DNA of 54,996 nucleotides from Actinoplanes sp. TFC3. Its GTDB lineage: Bacteria > Actinomycetota > Actinomycetes > Mycobacteriales > Micromonosporaceae. The notes under the pieces are model-generated. The model ran no database searches and was not told the origin of the DNA. It saw only the letters and a list, made by a program, of their open reading frames with translations. The translations under genes and the position numbers were made by a program. The stretch's first letter is position 1; every line of letters starts with the position of its first letter. Location of the stretch: positions 135,171 to 190,166 of the forward strand of contig NZ_LOJP01000002.1 in NCBI RefSeq assembly GCF_001553785.1, in the 5' to 3' direction. Below, piece after piece: positions 9,744-18,989 of this stretch.

Positions 9744-10504
9744 CGCGTCGCCCCCAGGAAGTGGCGGCGGTAGCGCGGGTCCATCCGGTCCATGGAGAAC
9801 AGCACGTAGAAGTCCGCGCTCTGGAAATCCGGGTCGTACGCGGGCTGCCCGCAGACCCAGCTACCCAGCCGCAGATAGCCCTTGAGCAGCGGCGGAGCTT
9901 GCAACTTGGGGTCCCCGACCAGCGACGTCTCGGCGAGCCAGTTGCGCCGCGGCTCGACCCGCAGCGCCGGGGGCGACATGTGCTTGCTCTGCACGCGCGC
10001 CCATACCCCGGCCGCGGTGTGACCGCCGTCGTCGAGCGGTACCGACGCGCACCCGCCGAGCCAGCGCAGGTTGTTCAGGTGCAGGTAGCGGGCGATGCCG
10101 GCCCACATCAGGTTGACCACGGCGCCGGAGCGGTGGTCCGGGTGCACGCAGGAGCGTCCGGTCTCGACCAGTTGGTCGCGCAGCGGGCGCAGGCCGCTGA
10201 GGTTGAACTCGCCGTCGCCGTAGCGCCGGCCGGCCCGCTCGGCACCCTTGGGGGTCATCATCCGGTACGTACCGACGACGGCCCCGGTGGCGTCGTCGCG
10301 GACGATGAGGTGGTCACAGAAGTTGTCGAACTCGTCCACGTCCCGGCCGTCGGCGGTGGCGGTGCGCAGCGTGGCACCGAGCTCCCCGGCGAAGACCTCG
10401 TGGCGCAGCCGCTGGGCGGCCGCCACCTGATCCGCATCGTCGGCGATCAGGAGGGAGTAGCCGCTGGTCCCGATGGGTGCGGCGGCGGTCATGAGTACCG
10501 TCAT
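9740..10504 (-). CDS. GNAT-family acyltransferase, OlsB-like (ornithine N-acyltransferase candidate)
   Basis: A 254-aa protein with the features of the OlsB/hemolysin-type GNAT family: RLRHEVFAGELG near the N-terminus, DEFDNFCDHLIVRD, GRSCVHPDHRSGAVVNLMWAGIARYL and the late segment PPLLKGYLRLGSWVCGQPAYDPDF. In OlsB these proteins move a 3-hydroxyacyl chain from ACP to ornithine. The next gene is a coupled PlsC-like acyltransferase, which supports an ornithine-lipid role, though the amine acceptor is inferred. CAGGT precedes the ATG at 10504. The gene is divergent from the ABC exporter at 10650. Confidence 0.8.
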   Translation of the reverse strand: MTVLMTAAAPIGTSGYSLLIADDADQVAAAQRLRHEVFAGELGATLRTATADGRDVDEFDNFCDHLIVRDDATGAVVGTYRMMTPKGAERAGRRYGDGEFNLSGLRPLRDQLVETGRSCVHPDHRSGAVVNLMWAGIARYLHLNNLRWLGGCASVPLDDGGHTAAGVWARVQSKHMSPPALRVEPRRNWLAETSLVGDPKLQAPPLLKGYLRLGSWVCGQPAYDPDFQSADFYVLFSMDRMDPRYRRHFLGATR

Positions 10505-10649
10505 GTGACCTGTGTAACGCTCGCGATTGCCGACGGTGTGTCGGGCCAGGTGGCCTCACATGACAGCTGAATGAACGCATGTCGCGGGGCGCCCCGGGTG
10601 GCCCCGGCCCGGTACCTTGTTCCGACCAGCCGAAACGGGGAGGAACTTG

Positions 10650-11558
10650 GTGTCCGGAGAGATCGTCGTCTCCCATCTGACGAAGCACTACCGCCAGCTG
10701 AGGGCGGTGGACGACCTGTCGTTCACCGTGCAACCGGGCCGGGTCACCGGGTTCCTCGGCCCCAACGGTGCCGGCAAGACCACCACCCTGCGCATGATGC
10801 TCGGCCTGGTACAGCCGACCTCGGGCACTGCCACGTTCTCGGGCACCCGCTACAACGATCTCGACGAGCCGATCCGCCAGGTCGGCGCGCTGCTCGAGGC
10901 CTCCAGCGCGCACCGGGGCCGCAGCGGCCGCAACCACCTGCGGATCATCGCCGCGGCGGCCGGGCTGCCCCAGCAGGCGGCCGACGACGCGCTGGCCAGC
11001 GTGGGGCTGACCCCGGCGGCCAAGCGCAAGTTCAAGGGCTACTCGCTGGGCATGAAGCAGCGGCTCGGGATCGCGGCTGCGCTGCTGGGCAACCCGCAGG
11101 TGCTGATCCTCGACGAGCCGGCCAACGGGCTCGACCCCGAGGGCATCCGGTGGATGCGTGACCTGCTCAAGTCGCTGGCCGCCCAGGGCCGCACCGTGCT
11201 GGTGTCCAGCCATCTGCTCGCCGAGATGCAGCAACTGGCCGACGACGTGGTGATCATTGCGGCCGGCCGGCTGGTGCGGCAGGGACCCGTGGGTGAGGTG
11301 CTGGGGTCGATGAGCGGGGCTGCGGTCGTACGGGTGCGCAGTCCTCATCCGGACCGCCTGGCCGCCGCTTTGTCGGAGACCTCGGCCACCGTCAATGCCC
11401 TGCCCGATGGCGCCTTCACGGTGACGGGCCTCGATGGCGCCCAGGTCGGGCACCTCGCGTTCACCGCCGGGATCGAGTTGCATGAGCTGTCCGCCGAGAA
11501 GGCCGACCTGGAACAGGTCTTCCTGCAGCTGACGGCAGGAAAGGCGGGAATCCGATGA
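10650..11558 (+). CDS. ABC-2-type exporter ATP-binding protein
   Basis: ATPase of a two-gene ABC-2 efflux system, 302 aa from the GTG at 10650, which has a strong GGGGAGGA site 7 nt upstream. Walker A is GPNGAGKTTT, the signature region is YSLGMKQRLGIAAAL, Walker B is VLILDEPANGLDP, and the H-loop is VLVSSHLLAEM. The C-terminal extension (about residues 225-302) is typical of the DrrA/CcmA-like class. It overlaps the permease gene by ATGA. The substrate is unknown; relatives export drugs, lipids or peptides. Confidence 0.92.
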   Translation: MSGEIVVSHLTKHYRQLRAVDDLSFTVQPGRVTGFLGPNGAGKTTTLRMMLGLVQPTSGTATFSGTRYNDLDEPIRQVGALLEASSAHRGRSGRNHLRIIAAAAGLPQQAADDALASVGLTPAAKRKFKGYSLGMKQRLGIAAALLGNPQVLILDEPANGLDPEGIRWMRDLLKSLAAQGRTVLVSSHLLAEMQQLADDVVIIAAGRLVRQGPVGEVLGSMSGAAVVRVRSPHPDRLAAALSETSATVNALPDGAFTVTGLDGAQVGHLAFTAGIELHELSAEKADLEQVFLQLTAGKAGIR

Positions 11559-12373
11559 AACTGCTGCGTGCCGAACTGCTCAAGGTCCGCACCACCAGCA
11601 CCTGGTGGATCTTCGGCCTCATCGCGCTGGTGCTGTGGGCGCTCTCGCTGGGCGTCAACTGGCTGGTCGCCAACACCCAGGCCGACACCACCGGGCTCGA
11701 CGCCGATCAGGCCGAGCAGGTGCGGGCCTCGCTGGAGCCGGTGAACATCGCCAGCAACCTGTTCACCAGCGGTCAGTTCTTCGGGCTGCTGATCGTGATG
11801 CTGCTCGCCGCGATCCTGTCGACCAGCGAGTTCTTCCACCAGACGGCAACGACCACGTTCCTGATCACGCCGCGCCGGGAAAACGTGGTGCTGGCCAAGC
11901 TCGGCGCGGGCGTGGCCTACGGGCTGCTGATCTGGCTGCTCACCACCGTGCTCAACCTGATCTTCGCCCCGCTGATCCTGAGCTCGCTCGACCTGGGCAC
12001 CCAACTGGGCGAGGGGGCGATCTGGCGGGCGATCGCGTTGAACGGGCTCGCGTACGCGCTGTGGGCGGTGCTGGGCGTGGGTGCCGGCATTCTGATCCGC
12101 AGCCAGCTCGGTGCCACGATCACCCTGAGCCTGCTGTACGTCCTCGGCTACTTCGGGGCCGCCCTGTTCTTCGGCCTGCTCGCTCCCAAGTTCGGCGACT
12201 GGTTCGAGAAGCTGCAGGTCATCGTGCCGTCGCTGGCCTCGCAGCTGATGGTGTCGGGCACCGAGCTGCCCGGTAACCCGCCGCGCTGGGTGGGGGCCGT
12301 CGTGCTGATCGTCTACGCCGTGGTCGCGGGCACGGTCGGCACGCTGATCACCAAGAAACGCGACATCACCTGA
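11555..12373 (+). CDS. ABC-2-type transporter permease
   Basis: Integral membrane partner of the preceding ATPase, 272 aa, with about six hydrophobic helices. The first is TWWIFGLIALVLWALSLGV; others include FFGLLIVMLLAAILS, VAYGLLIWLLTTVLNLI and VVLIVYAVVAGTVGTLI. A periplasmic-side loop follows helix 1 (ANTQADTTGLDADQAEQV). The segment STSEFFHQTATTTFLITPRR between helices 2 and 3 is typical of actinobacterial ABC-2 permeases. Translation is coupled to the ATPase by ATGA. A 10-bp hairpin follows 42 bp after the stop. Confidence 0.88.
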   Translation: MKLLRAELLKVRTTSTWWIFGLIALVLWALSLGVNWLVANTQADTTGLDADQAEQVRASLEPVNIASNLFTSGQFFGLLIVMLLAAILSTSEFFHQTATTTFLITPRRENVVLAKLGAGVAYGLLIWLLTTVLNLIFAPLILSSLDLGTQLGEGAIWRAIALNGLAYALWAVLGVGAGILIRSQLGATITLSLLYVLGYFGAALFFGLLAPKFGDWFEKLQVIVPSLASQLMVSGTELPGNPPRWVGAVVLIVYAVVAGTVGTLITKKRDIT

Positions 12374-12415
12374 CGTTTCCGGCACCGGACTTGGTCACAG
12401 ACGGGACGTGCGCAT

Positions 12416-12441
12416 GGCTACGCCGACTTCACGGCGTAGCC
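12416..12441 (+). terminator. Hairpin downstream of the ABC-2 operon
   Basis: Perfect 10-bp inverted repeat, GGCTACGCCG (12416-12425) and CGGCGTAGCC (12432-12441), around a 6-nt loop and followed by TTGACG. It separates the ABC operon from kgd. Confidence 0.75.
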
Positions 12442-12515
12442 TTGACGCCGAAATCCTTCGTCCCTGTGTGACGAACGTCGCGTGCTGATAACAGGTGAAA
12501 GAGGCGAACACGGAA

Positions 12516-15500
12516 GTGTCGACCCAGCAGACTTCGCAGGAAAACCCACTCGCGGACTTCGGTCCGAACGAGTGGATCGTCGACGAGATGTACCAGCGCT
12601 ACCTGGCCGACCCCACAAGCGTCGACCCGGCATGGCACGACTTCTTCGCCGACTACAAGCCGGCCATGGCCAAGGGGTCCATCGTGACGCCCGACGAGGC
12701 CACCGCCGCGAACGCGAAGGCCACCGCTGAGAAGGCCGGCACGGACGCCCCGGCCGCCACCACAGTCGCGCCGGTGAAGCCGACCGTCCCGGCCGCGCCG
12801 GCCAAGCCCGCTCCCGCTCCCGCGGCGGCCAAGCCGGCTCCGGCCCCCGCGCCGGCCGCGGCCAAGCCCGCCGCGCCGGCCAACGGCACCGCCCCGGCGG
12901 GCGCCAAGGTGACCACGTTGCGCGGCGTCGCCGCCCGCATCGTGCAGAACATGGACGCCTCGCTGGAGGTGCCCACCGCGACCTCGGTGCGCACGATCCC
13001 GGCGAAGCTGATGGTCGACAACCGCATCGTGATCAACAACCACCTCTCCCGCGGGCGCGGTGGCAAGGTCAGCTTCACCCACCTGATCGGCTGGGCGCTC
13101 GTCCGCTCGGTTATCGCCCACCCCGAGATGAACAACTCGTTCGCCCAGGTGGATGGCAAGCCGGCGATGGTCGCGCCCGAGCACATCAACCTCGGCATCG
13201 CGATCGACCTGGCCAAGAAGGACGGCTCGCGCTCGTTGGTCGTGCCGTCCATCAAGAACTGTGAGCAGATGGACTTCCGGCAGTTCTGGCAGGCGTACGA
13301 GGACATCGTCCGGCGCGCCCGCCGCAACGAGCTGACCATGGACGACTACGCGGGCACGACGATCTCACTGACCAACCCCGGCGGCATCGGCACCGTGCAC
13401 TCCATCCCGCGGCTGATGAGCGGGCAGAGCGCCATCATCGGCGTGGGCGCGATGGAATACCCGGCACCGTGGTCCGGCATGTCCGACGAGACCCTCACCG
13501 AGCACGGCGTCAGCAAGGTCACGACCCTGACCAGCACGTACGACCACCGGGTCATCCAGGGCGCGCAGTCCGGCGAGTTCCTCAAGGCGATGCACGAGTT
13601 CCTGCTCGGCGAGCACTCGTTCTACGACGACATCTTCACCTCGCTGCGGATCCCGTACGAGCCGGTGCGCTGGGTGCGCGACGTCGCCCGCACCTCCGAG
13701 GGCCAGATCGACAAGGCCGCCCGGGTCGTCGAGCTGATCCACGCCTACCGGGTCCGCGGGCACCTGATGGCCGACACCGACCCGCTCGAGTTTGAGATCC
13801 GCCGACACCCCGACCTGGACGTGCTGCAGCACGGCCTGACCCTGTGGGACCTCGACCGCACCTTCCCGGTCGGCGGCTTCGCGGCCAAGCAGAAGATGAA
13901 GCTGCGCGACGTGCTCGGCGTGCTGCGCGACACCTATTGCCGCCGGGTCGGCATCGAGTACATGCACATCCAGGGCCCCGAGGAGCGGCGCTGGATCCAG
14001 GACCGGATCGAGATCAAGTACACCAAGCCGGAGCCGGAGGAGCAGAAGCACATCCTCAACCGGCTCAACGCGGCCGAGGCCTTCGAGACCTTCCTGCAGA
14101 CCAAGTACGTCGGGCAGAAGCGGTTCTCACTGGAGGGCGGCGAGTCGCTGATCCCGCTGCTCGACGCGGTGCTGCAGTCCTCGGCCGACGCCGGGCTGGA
14201 CGAGATGGTCATCGGCATGGCCCACCGCGGGCGGCTCAACGTGCTGGCCAACATCGTCGGCAAGCCGTACGAGAAGATCTTCAACGAGTTCGAGGGGCAG
14301 ATGGACCCCCGCTCGGCGCACGGCTCGGGCGACGTGAAATACCACCTCGGACAGACCGGCAAGTACACGACGCCGGACGGCGAGAACGCCACCACGGTCA
14401 GCGTGGTCGCCAACCCGTCGCACCTCGAGGCGGTCGACCCGGTGCTCGAGGGCATCGTGCGGGCCAAGCAGGACCGCCTCGACCTGGGCCTGCACGGCTA
14501 CACGGTGCTGCCGGTGCTGGTGCACGGCGACGCCGCGTTCGCCGGTCAAGGCGTGGTGGCCGAGACGCTCAACCTCTCGCAGCTACGCGGCTACCGCACC
14601 GGCGGCACGGTGCACGTCGTGGTCAACAACCAGGTCGGCTTCACCACCGCCCCGGAATACAGCCGCTCGTCGCTGTACTCCACCGACGTGGCCCGGATGA
14701 TCCAGGCGCCGATCTTCCATGTCAACGGCGACGACCCCGAGGCCGTGGTGCGCGTGGCCAAGCTGGCCTTCGAATACCGCCAGGCGTTCAACAAGGACGT
14801 CGTCATCGACCTGGTCTGCTACCGCCGCCGCGGGCACAACGAGGGCGACGACCCGTCGATGACCAACCCGCGGATGTACGAGATCATCGACACCAAGCGC
14901 TCGGTCCGTAAGCTCTACACCGAGGAGCTGATCGGCCGCGGTGACATCACCGTGGACGGCGCTCAGGAGCAGCTACGCGACTACCAGTCGCAGCTGGAGC
15001 AGGTCTTCAAGGCCACCCGCGACACCGCCGGCTCCCCGCCGCGGGTGCGCCCGGGTCTGGCCGAGGAGCCGGAGCCGCAGGTCGACACCGCCGTCGAAGC
15101 CGGTGTGGTCAAGTCGGTCGGCCAGGCCCACATCGAGCTGCCCGAGGGCTTCACCCCGCACAAGCGGGTCCAGCAGTTGCTGGAGCGGCGCGCCAAGATG
15201 TCCACCGAGGGTGGCATCGACTGGGGCTTCGGTGAGCTGATCGCCTTCGGCTCGCTGCTCAACCAGGGCGTCACCGTGCGCCTGGCCGGGCAGGACTCGC
15301 GCCGCGGCACGTTCACCTCGCGGCACGCGGCGATCATCGACGCCAAGACCGGCGACGACTTCCTGCCGATGTCCACGCTGGCCACCGGCAACGCCCGGTT
15401 CTTCGTGCACGACTCGTTGCTCAGCGAGTACGCGGCGATGGGCTTCGAGTACGGCTACTCGGTGGAGAACCCGGACGCGCTGGTGCTGTGGGAGGCCCAG

Positions 15501-16256
15501 TTCGGTGACTTCGTCAACGGCGCCCAGTCGATCGTCGACGAGTTCCTGTCCTCCGGCGAGGCCAAGTGGGGCCAGCGCACGTCGCTGGTGCTGCTGCTGC
15601 CGCACGGTATGGAAGGCCAGGGCCCGGACCACTCCTCCGGTCGCCCCGAGCGTTTCCTGCAGCTGTGCGCGCAGGACAACATGCGCGTGGCCAACCCGAC
15701 CACCCCGGCGAACTACTTCCACCTGCTGCGCCGCCAGGCCCTGTCCAGCAAGCGCAAGCCGCTGGTGGTCTTCTCGCCGAAGTCGCTGCTGCGCCACCGC
15801 CTCGCGGTGTCCTCGGTGAACGACTTCACCACCGGCACGTTCCAGCCGGTGCTGGGTGACGCGGGCATCAACGGAAACCCGCTGGACGCCTCGTCGGTCA
15901 AGCGGGTCCTGCTCTGCTCGGGCAAGGTCTACTACGACCTGTTCCAGGCCCGGGCCGAGCGCGGCAACGCCGACACCGCGATCATCCGGATGGAGCAGAT
16001 CTACCCGCTGCCCGTCGAGGAGCTCAAGGCGGTGCTCAACCAGTACCCCAACGCCGAGGACTTCGCCTGGGTGCAGGAGGAGCCGGCCAACCAGGGCGCC
16101 TGGTCGTTTGTGGCGCTCAACCTGCTTGAGCACCTCGAAGGTGTCCGACTGCGCCGCATTTCCCGCCCAGCCGCGGCCGCGCCGGCAGTCGGTTCGGCCA
16201 AGATGCACGAGGCCGAGCAGGCGGCGCTGATCGAGGCCGCCCTGCCGCGCGCCTGA
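12516..16256 (+). CDS. kgd: Multifunctional 2-oxoglutarate metabolism enzyme (2-oxoglutarate decarboxylase / dehydrogenase E1 with E2 domain)
   Basis: Fused enzyme of the actinobacterial TCA cycle, about 1246 aa, using thiamine diphosphate to decarboxylate 2-oxoglutarate. The N-terminal segment (FGPNEWIVDEMYQRYLADP) matches the family, then an Ala/Pro-rich linker. An E2-type succinyltransferase domain follows (about residues 130-370, with TYDHRVIQGAQSGEFL) but lacks a lipoyl domain, as usual for this fusion. The E1 part carries GMAHRGRLNVL, GDAAFAGQGVVAETL, YRRRGHNEGDDPS and a transketolase-like C-terminal half. Starts at GTG 12495 and GTG 12516 are possible; 12516 has GAGG 11 nt upstream. 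A strong terminator follows. Confidence 0.95.
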   Translation: MSTQQTSQENPLADFGPNEWIVDEMYQRYLADPTSVDPAWHDFFADYKPAMAKGSIVTPDEATAANAKATAEKAGTDAPAATTVAPVKPTVPAAPAKPAPAPAAAKPAPAPAPAAAKPAAPANGTAPAGAKVTTLRGVAARIVQNMDASLEVPTATSVRTIPAKLMVDNRIVINNHLSRGRGGKVSFTHLIGWALVRSVIAHPEMNNSFAQVDGKPAMVAPEHINLGIAIDLAKKDGSRSLVVPSIKNCEQMDFRQFWQAYEDIVRRARRNELTMDDYAGTTISLTNPGGIGTVHSIPRLMSGQSAIIGVGAMEYPAPWSGMSDETLTEHGVSKVTTLTSTYDHRVIQGAQSGEFLKAMHEFLLGEHSFYDDIFTSLRIPYEPVRWVRDVARTSEGQIDKAARVVELIHAYRVRGHLMADTDPLEFEIRRHPDLDVLQHGLTLWDLDRTFPVGGFAAKQKMKLRDVLGVLRDTYCRRVGIEYMHIQGPEERRWIQDRIEIKYTKPEPEEQKHILNRLNAAEAFETFLQTKYVGQKRFSLEGGESLIPLLDAVLQSSADAGLDEMVIGMAHRGRLNVLANIVGKPYEKIFNEFEGQMDPRSAHGSGDVKYHLGQTGKYTTPDGENATTVSVVANPSHLEAVDPVLEGIVRAKQDRLDLGLHGYTVLPVLVHGDAAFAGQGVVAETLNLSQLRGYRTGGTVHVVVNNQVGFTTAPEYSRSSLYSTDVARMIQAPIFHVNGDDPEAVVRVAKLAFEYRQAFNKDVVIDLVCYRRRGHNEGDDPSMTNPRMYEIIDTKRSVRKLYTEELIGRGDITVDGAQEQLRDYQSQLEQVFKATRDTAGSPPRVRPGLAEEPEPQVDTAVEAGVVKSVGQAHIELPEGFTPHKRVQQLLERRAKMSTEGGIDWGFGELIAFGSLLNQGVTVRLAGQDSRRGTFTSRHAAIIDAKTGDDFLPMSTLATGNARFFVHDSLLSEYAAMGFEYGYSVENPDALVLWEAQFGDFVNGAQSIVDEFLSSGEAKWGQRTSLVLLLPHGMEGQGPDHSSGRPERFLQLCAQDNMRVANPTTPANYFHLLRRQALSSKRKPLVVFSPKSLLRHRLAVSSVNDFTTGTFQPVLGDAGINGNPLDASSVKRVLLCSGKVYYDLFQARAERGNADTAIIRMEQIYPLPVEELKAVLNQYPNAEDFAWVQEEPANQGAWSFVALNLLEHLEGVRLRRISRPAAAAPAVGSAKMHEAEQAALIEAALPRA

Positions 16257-16267
16257 GTCAGGCCTGT

Positions 16268-16300
16268 GCAGCGCCCCGCGGATTTCCCGTGGGGCGCTGC
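16268..16300 (+). terminator. Rho-independent-type terminator after kgd
   Basis: GCAGCGCCCC (16268-16277) pairs perfectly with GGGGCGCTGC (16291-16300). An inner CGG/CCG stem closes the loop, and TCTTTA follows. Confidence 0.85.
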
Positions 16301-16316
16301 TCTTTAGGCTCACCAC

Positions 16317-16496
16317 ATGTACTTCACCGATCGTGGCATTGAAGAGCTGGTGGAGCGGCGCGGCGAGGAGTCCGTGACGCTGGAGTGGGTGGCGGAGCAG
16401 CTACGCACGTTCGTCGACAACAACCCGGAGTTCGAAACCCCGATCGAGCGCTTCGCCACCTGGCTGGCCCGCGCCGACGAGGACGACGAGGAATAA
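16317..16496 (+). CDS. Small DUF6104-family protein
   Basis: A 59-aa acidic protein, MYFTDRGIEELVERRGEE at the N-terminus, WVAEQLRTFVDNNPEFE in the middle and a D/E-rich tail ending DEDDEE. Wording and length match the actinobacterial DUF6104 family, often found near kgd. Function is unknown. No convincing Shine-Dalgarno is visible in the 20 nt before the ATG, and the kgd terminator ends 17 bp upstream, so it may be leaderless or use a promoter within the hairpin region. Confidence 0.85.
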   Translation: MYFTDRGIEELVERRGEESVTLEWVAEQLRTFVDNNPEFETPIERFATWLARADEDDEE

Positions 16497-16509
16497 GACC
16501 CGCCGAGCC

Positions 16510-17019
16510 ATGATCGGCCGCGTGGATCAGGTTTGGATCGAGCAGTGGCGCGGTGACGTACGAGCGGGCATAGCGACAATGCTCGCCACCTTCGAATCCC
16601 GGTTCGGCTTTGCGCCCGGCGAGCACGAGGTCAGTGGCCCGGCCACCGCAGCCGAGCTCGCCGGGCTGGTCGAGCTGCACGGCGATGCGGTGCCGGCCGC
16701 CCTGCTGGCGTTCTACCGGGTCGTCGCCGAGGTGCGGCTGCCGGACGTCAGCAACGGCTATTGGATTCACCGGCCGCCACTACCGGGTGAGGATCCGGGT
16801 CATCCGCGGTTGCTGAGCGACGGACGTACCGTTGTGGTGTTCGGCAGCGACGGCGGCGGGGCGATGTTTGCCCTGTCCGGCGAGGTGGTCCTGCGCCTGG
16901 CCGGCGGTGTTTTCCCGGACGCGGATTACGAGGCGGAACACGCCACCGAGGTTGCCGTGAGCCTGCAGGACTTCCTGCAATCCCTGCGCCGCGAGCTCAC
17001 CGAGTTCGCCGCCCCCTGA
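16510..17019 (+). CDS. SMI1/KNR4 (SUKH)-like protein
   Basis: A 169-aa soluble protein with features of the SMI1/KNR4 fold: a short N-terminal helix, AELAGLVELHGDAVPAALLAFYRVVAEV (the helix pair before the first strand), VVVFGSDGGGAMFALS and a C-terminal helix (SLQDFLQSLRREL). SUKH proteins are often immunity proteins for polymorphic toxins, but no toxin gene is adjacent here, so that role is not supported. It starts 13 bp after the DUF6104 gene. Confidence 0.65.
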   Translation: MIGRVDQVWIEQWRGDVRAGIATMLATFESRFGFAPGEHEVSGPATAAELAGLVELHGDAVPAALLAFYRVVAEVRLPDVSNGYWIHRPPLPGEDPGHPRLLSDGRTVVVFGSDGGGAMFALSGEVVLRLAGGVFPDADYEAEHATEVAVSLQDFLQSLRRELTEFAAP

Positions 17020-17075
17020 GGCTGTGGATAACCACATGCCCGCCGGCCGTTCTCCCGCTAAGGTCATCACCTTCG

Positions 17076-18989
17076 ATGGCTGCGGGGGTGGCGATGGTCG
17101 ACGAGGATGCTGCACAACGCTCGGTGTGGCAGGAGTTCACCGGCGGCATGCGAAGCCGCTGGAAGCAGCGCCGGATCATACTGCGGCTGCTGCCCCAGGG
17201 CGGCTCCGCGGTTGTCGGCGCTGCAGTGCTGGCTCAGATTGTCGCCGGGCTGCTGCCAGTCGGGTTCGTGATCGCCACCGCGGCGGTGGTGGCCGGGGTG
17301 CCGGACGCGGTCGCCGGTGGGCTTGGTTCGCAAGCGTGGCTGGACCTGCGTACCCATCTGATCGCTGCCGCTTGTCTGTTCTTCGCCACCCAGCTGTTGC
17401 TGCCCGTGCAGACCTTCCTGGGCGAGGTGCTGCGGTGGCGCATCGACGACGGCGTCCGGGACCAGCTCATGGTCGACTCCTTCCGCGGGTCGGGCATCGC
17501 CGTGCTGGAGGATCCCGAGCTGCTCGACCAGGCCGCTGACGGGCTCAACAACCTGCGCATGGCCGCCTGGACCCCGGGTGCCGCATGTTCCGGGTTCGTC
17601 GCCCTGCTCTCCCGCTACCTGCAGACGGTCGGAGCCGCGGTGATCATCGCGGTGGAATACGTCTGGTGGGCCGGCGCGGCGGTGCTGGTGGCCGGGCTGA
17701 CGATCCGCTTCGGCTACCGGGTCGGGCTGTCGGTGTTCGGCCGCGTCTACGTGTCCTTGCAGCGCGAGCGCCGGCGCAGCCGCTACTACCGCGATCTGTT
17801 GTTCACCCCGGCGGCGGCCAAGGAGATCCGGGTTTTCGAGCTGCGCGAGTGGATCGGAGCACGCTACGCCGATGCGTTCCTGGCTGGCTCCACTCCCGTG
17901 TGGCGCCAACGCCGGCGCATCTTCTACGGGCCGTACGTGATCTACACGCTGGTCGCCTTCTTGTTGTTGACCACGACGTTCGGGGCGGTGGCGGGAGCTA
18001 CGGCGCGGGGGACGCTGACGATCGGGCTGTTCATGATCGTGATGCAGGCGGCGCTGGCCTCGGTGCGCATCGGCGGGTTCATCGCCGAGTCCGATGTGCA
18101 AACCGAGTACGGCATGAACGGGGTGACCTCGCTGCGGCGCCTGGGTGAGCTGACCGCGGAGGCGGCGGCTGCGGAGACGGGAAGCGCGCCGGTGCCCGAG
18201 GACGCGCCGATCCGCGAGATCCGCTTCGAAAGCGTCACCTTCCGCTATGCACCCGGCACTCCCGCGGTGCTGGACGGGCTCGACCTGACGATTCCGGCCG
18301 GTGCCTCGCTGGCGATCGTGGGGCTCAACGGCGCCGGCAAGACCACGCTGGTCAAGCTGCTGGCCCGCCTCTACGAGCCGGAGTCCGGGCGGATCACCGC
18401 CGACGGGGTGGACATCCGGACCTTCGCCGGGCTGGCCTGGCAGCGCAAGATCGCCGCGATCTTTCAGGACTTCATTCACTTCGAGCTTCCGGTACGCGAC
18501 AACGTCGGCTTCGGCGCCTCCGGAACTGCCAGCGACGCGGCAGTGACCGAGGCATTGCAGCGCGCCGGAGCCCTCGACATGGTGGAGGCTTTACCGCTCG
18601 GCCTCGACACTCCCCTGTCCCGGCAGTACACCGACGGCATCGAGTTGTCCGGCGGTCAGTGGCAGCGCATCGCCACCGCCCGCGCGCTGTCCGCGGTTGA
18701 CGGCGGCGCCCGCGTGCTGGTGCTGGACGAGCCGACGGCCGCCCTCGACGCCCGCGCCGAGGTGGCCTTCTTCGAGCGTTTTCTCGACCTCACCCGCGGT
18801 GTGACCAGCCTGGTCATCTCGCACCGCTTCTCCACCGTGCGCCGCGCCGACCGGATCGCGGTACTGGAACACGGCCGGGTCCTCGAATCCGGCACGCACA
18901 CCGAGTTGCTGGCCGCAGACGGCCGCTACGCGCAGCTCTTCCATCTGCAAGCAGCCCGGTTCATCGAGGAGGAGCCCGCCGATGCGTGA
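17076..18989 (+). CDS. ABC exporter half-transporter (membrane domain fused to ATPase), subunit 1
   Basis: A 637-aa type IV ABC half-transporter. About 330 N-terminal residues carry membrane helices (VVGAAVLAQIVAGLLPVGFVIATAAVVAG; VIYTLVAFLLLTTTFGAVA). The C-terminal ATPase has Walker A GLNGAGKTT, Q-loop FQDFIHFELP, signature LSGGQWQRIATARAL, Walker B VLVLDEPTAALDA and H-loop VISHRFSTV. Its last 8 bases overlap the start of the next half-transporter, so the pair should form a heterodimer. An ATG at 17094 preceded by GGGGGTGG is an alternative start. Substrate unknown; such pairs export lipids, peptides or drugs. Confidence 0.9.
   Translation: MAAGVAMVDEDAAQRSVWQEFTGGMRSRWKQRRIILRLLPQGGSAVVGAAVLAQIVAGLLPVGFVIATAAVVAGVPDAVAGGLGSQAWLDLRTHLIAAACLFFATQLLLPVQTFLGEVLRWRIDDGVRDQLMVDSFRGSGIAVLEDPELLDQAADGLNNLRMAAWTPGAACSGFVALLSRYLQTVGAAVIIAVEYVWWAGAAVLVAGLTIRFGYRVGLSVFGRVYVSLQRERRRSRYYRDLLFTPAAAKEIRVFELREWIGARYADAFLAGSTPVWRQRRRIFYGPYVIYTLVAFLLLTTTFGAVAGATARGTLTIGLFMIVMQAALASVRIGGFIAESDVQTEYGMNGVTSLRRLGELTAEAAAAETGSAPVPEDAPIREIRFESVTFRYAPGTPAVLDGLDLTIPAGASLAIVGLNGAGKTTLVKLLARLYEPESGRITADGVDIRTFAGLAWQRKIAAIFQDFIHFELPVRDNVGFGASGTASDAAVTEALQRAGALDMVEALPLGLDTPLSRQYTDGIELSGGQWQRIATARALSAVDGGARVLVLDEPTAALDARAEVAFFERFLDLTRGVTSLVISHRFSTVRRADRIAVLEHGRVLESGTHTELLAADGRYAQLFHLQAARFIEEEPADA

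Noticed and set aside
14973..16316. 447-codon minus-strand open frame opposite kgd
   Set aside because: Antisense shadow with no ribosome site or domain; Kgd motifs lie on the other strand.
16510..17019. Toxin-immunity locus around the SUKH-like protein
   Set aside because: No polymorphic toxin, secretion marker or second immunity gene is adjacent.
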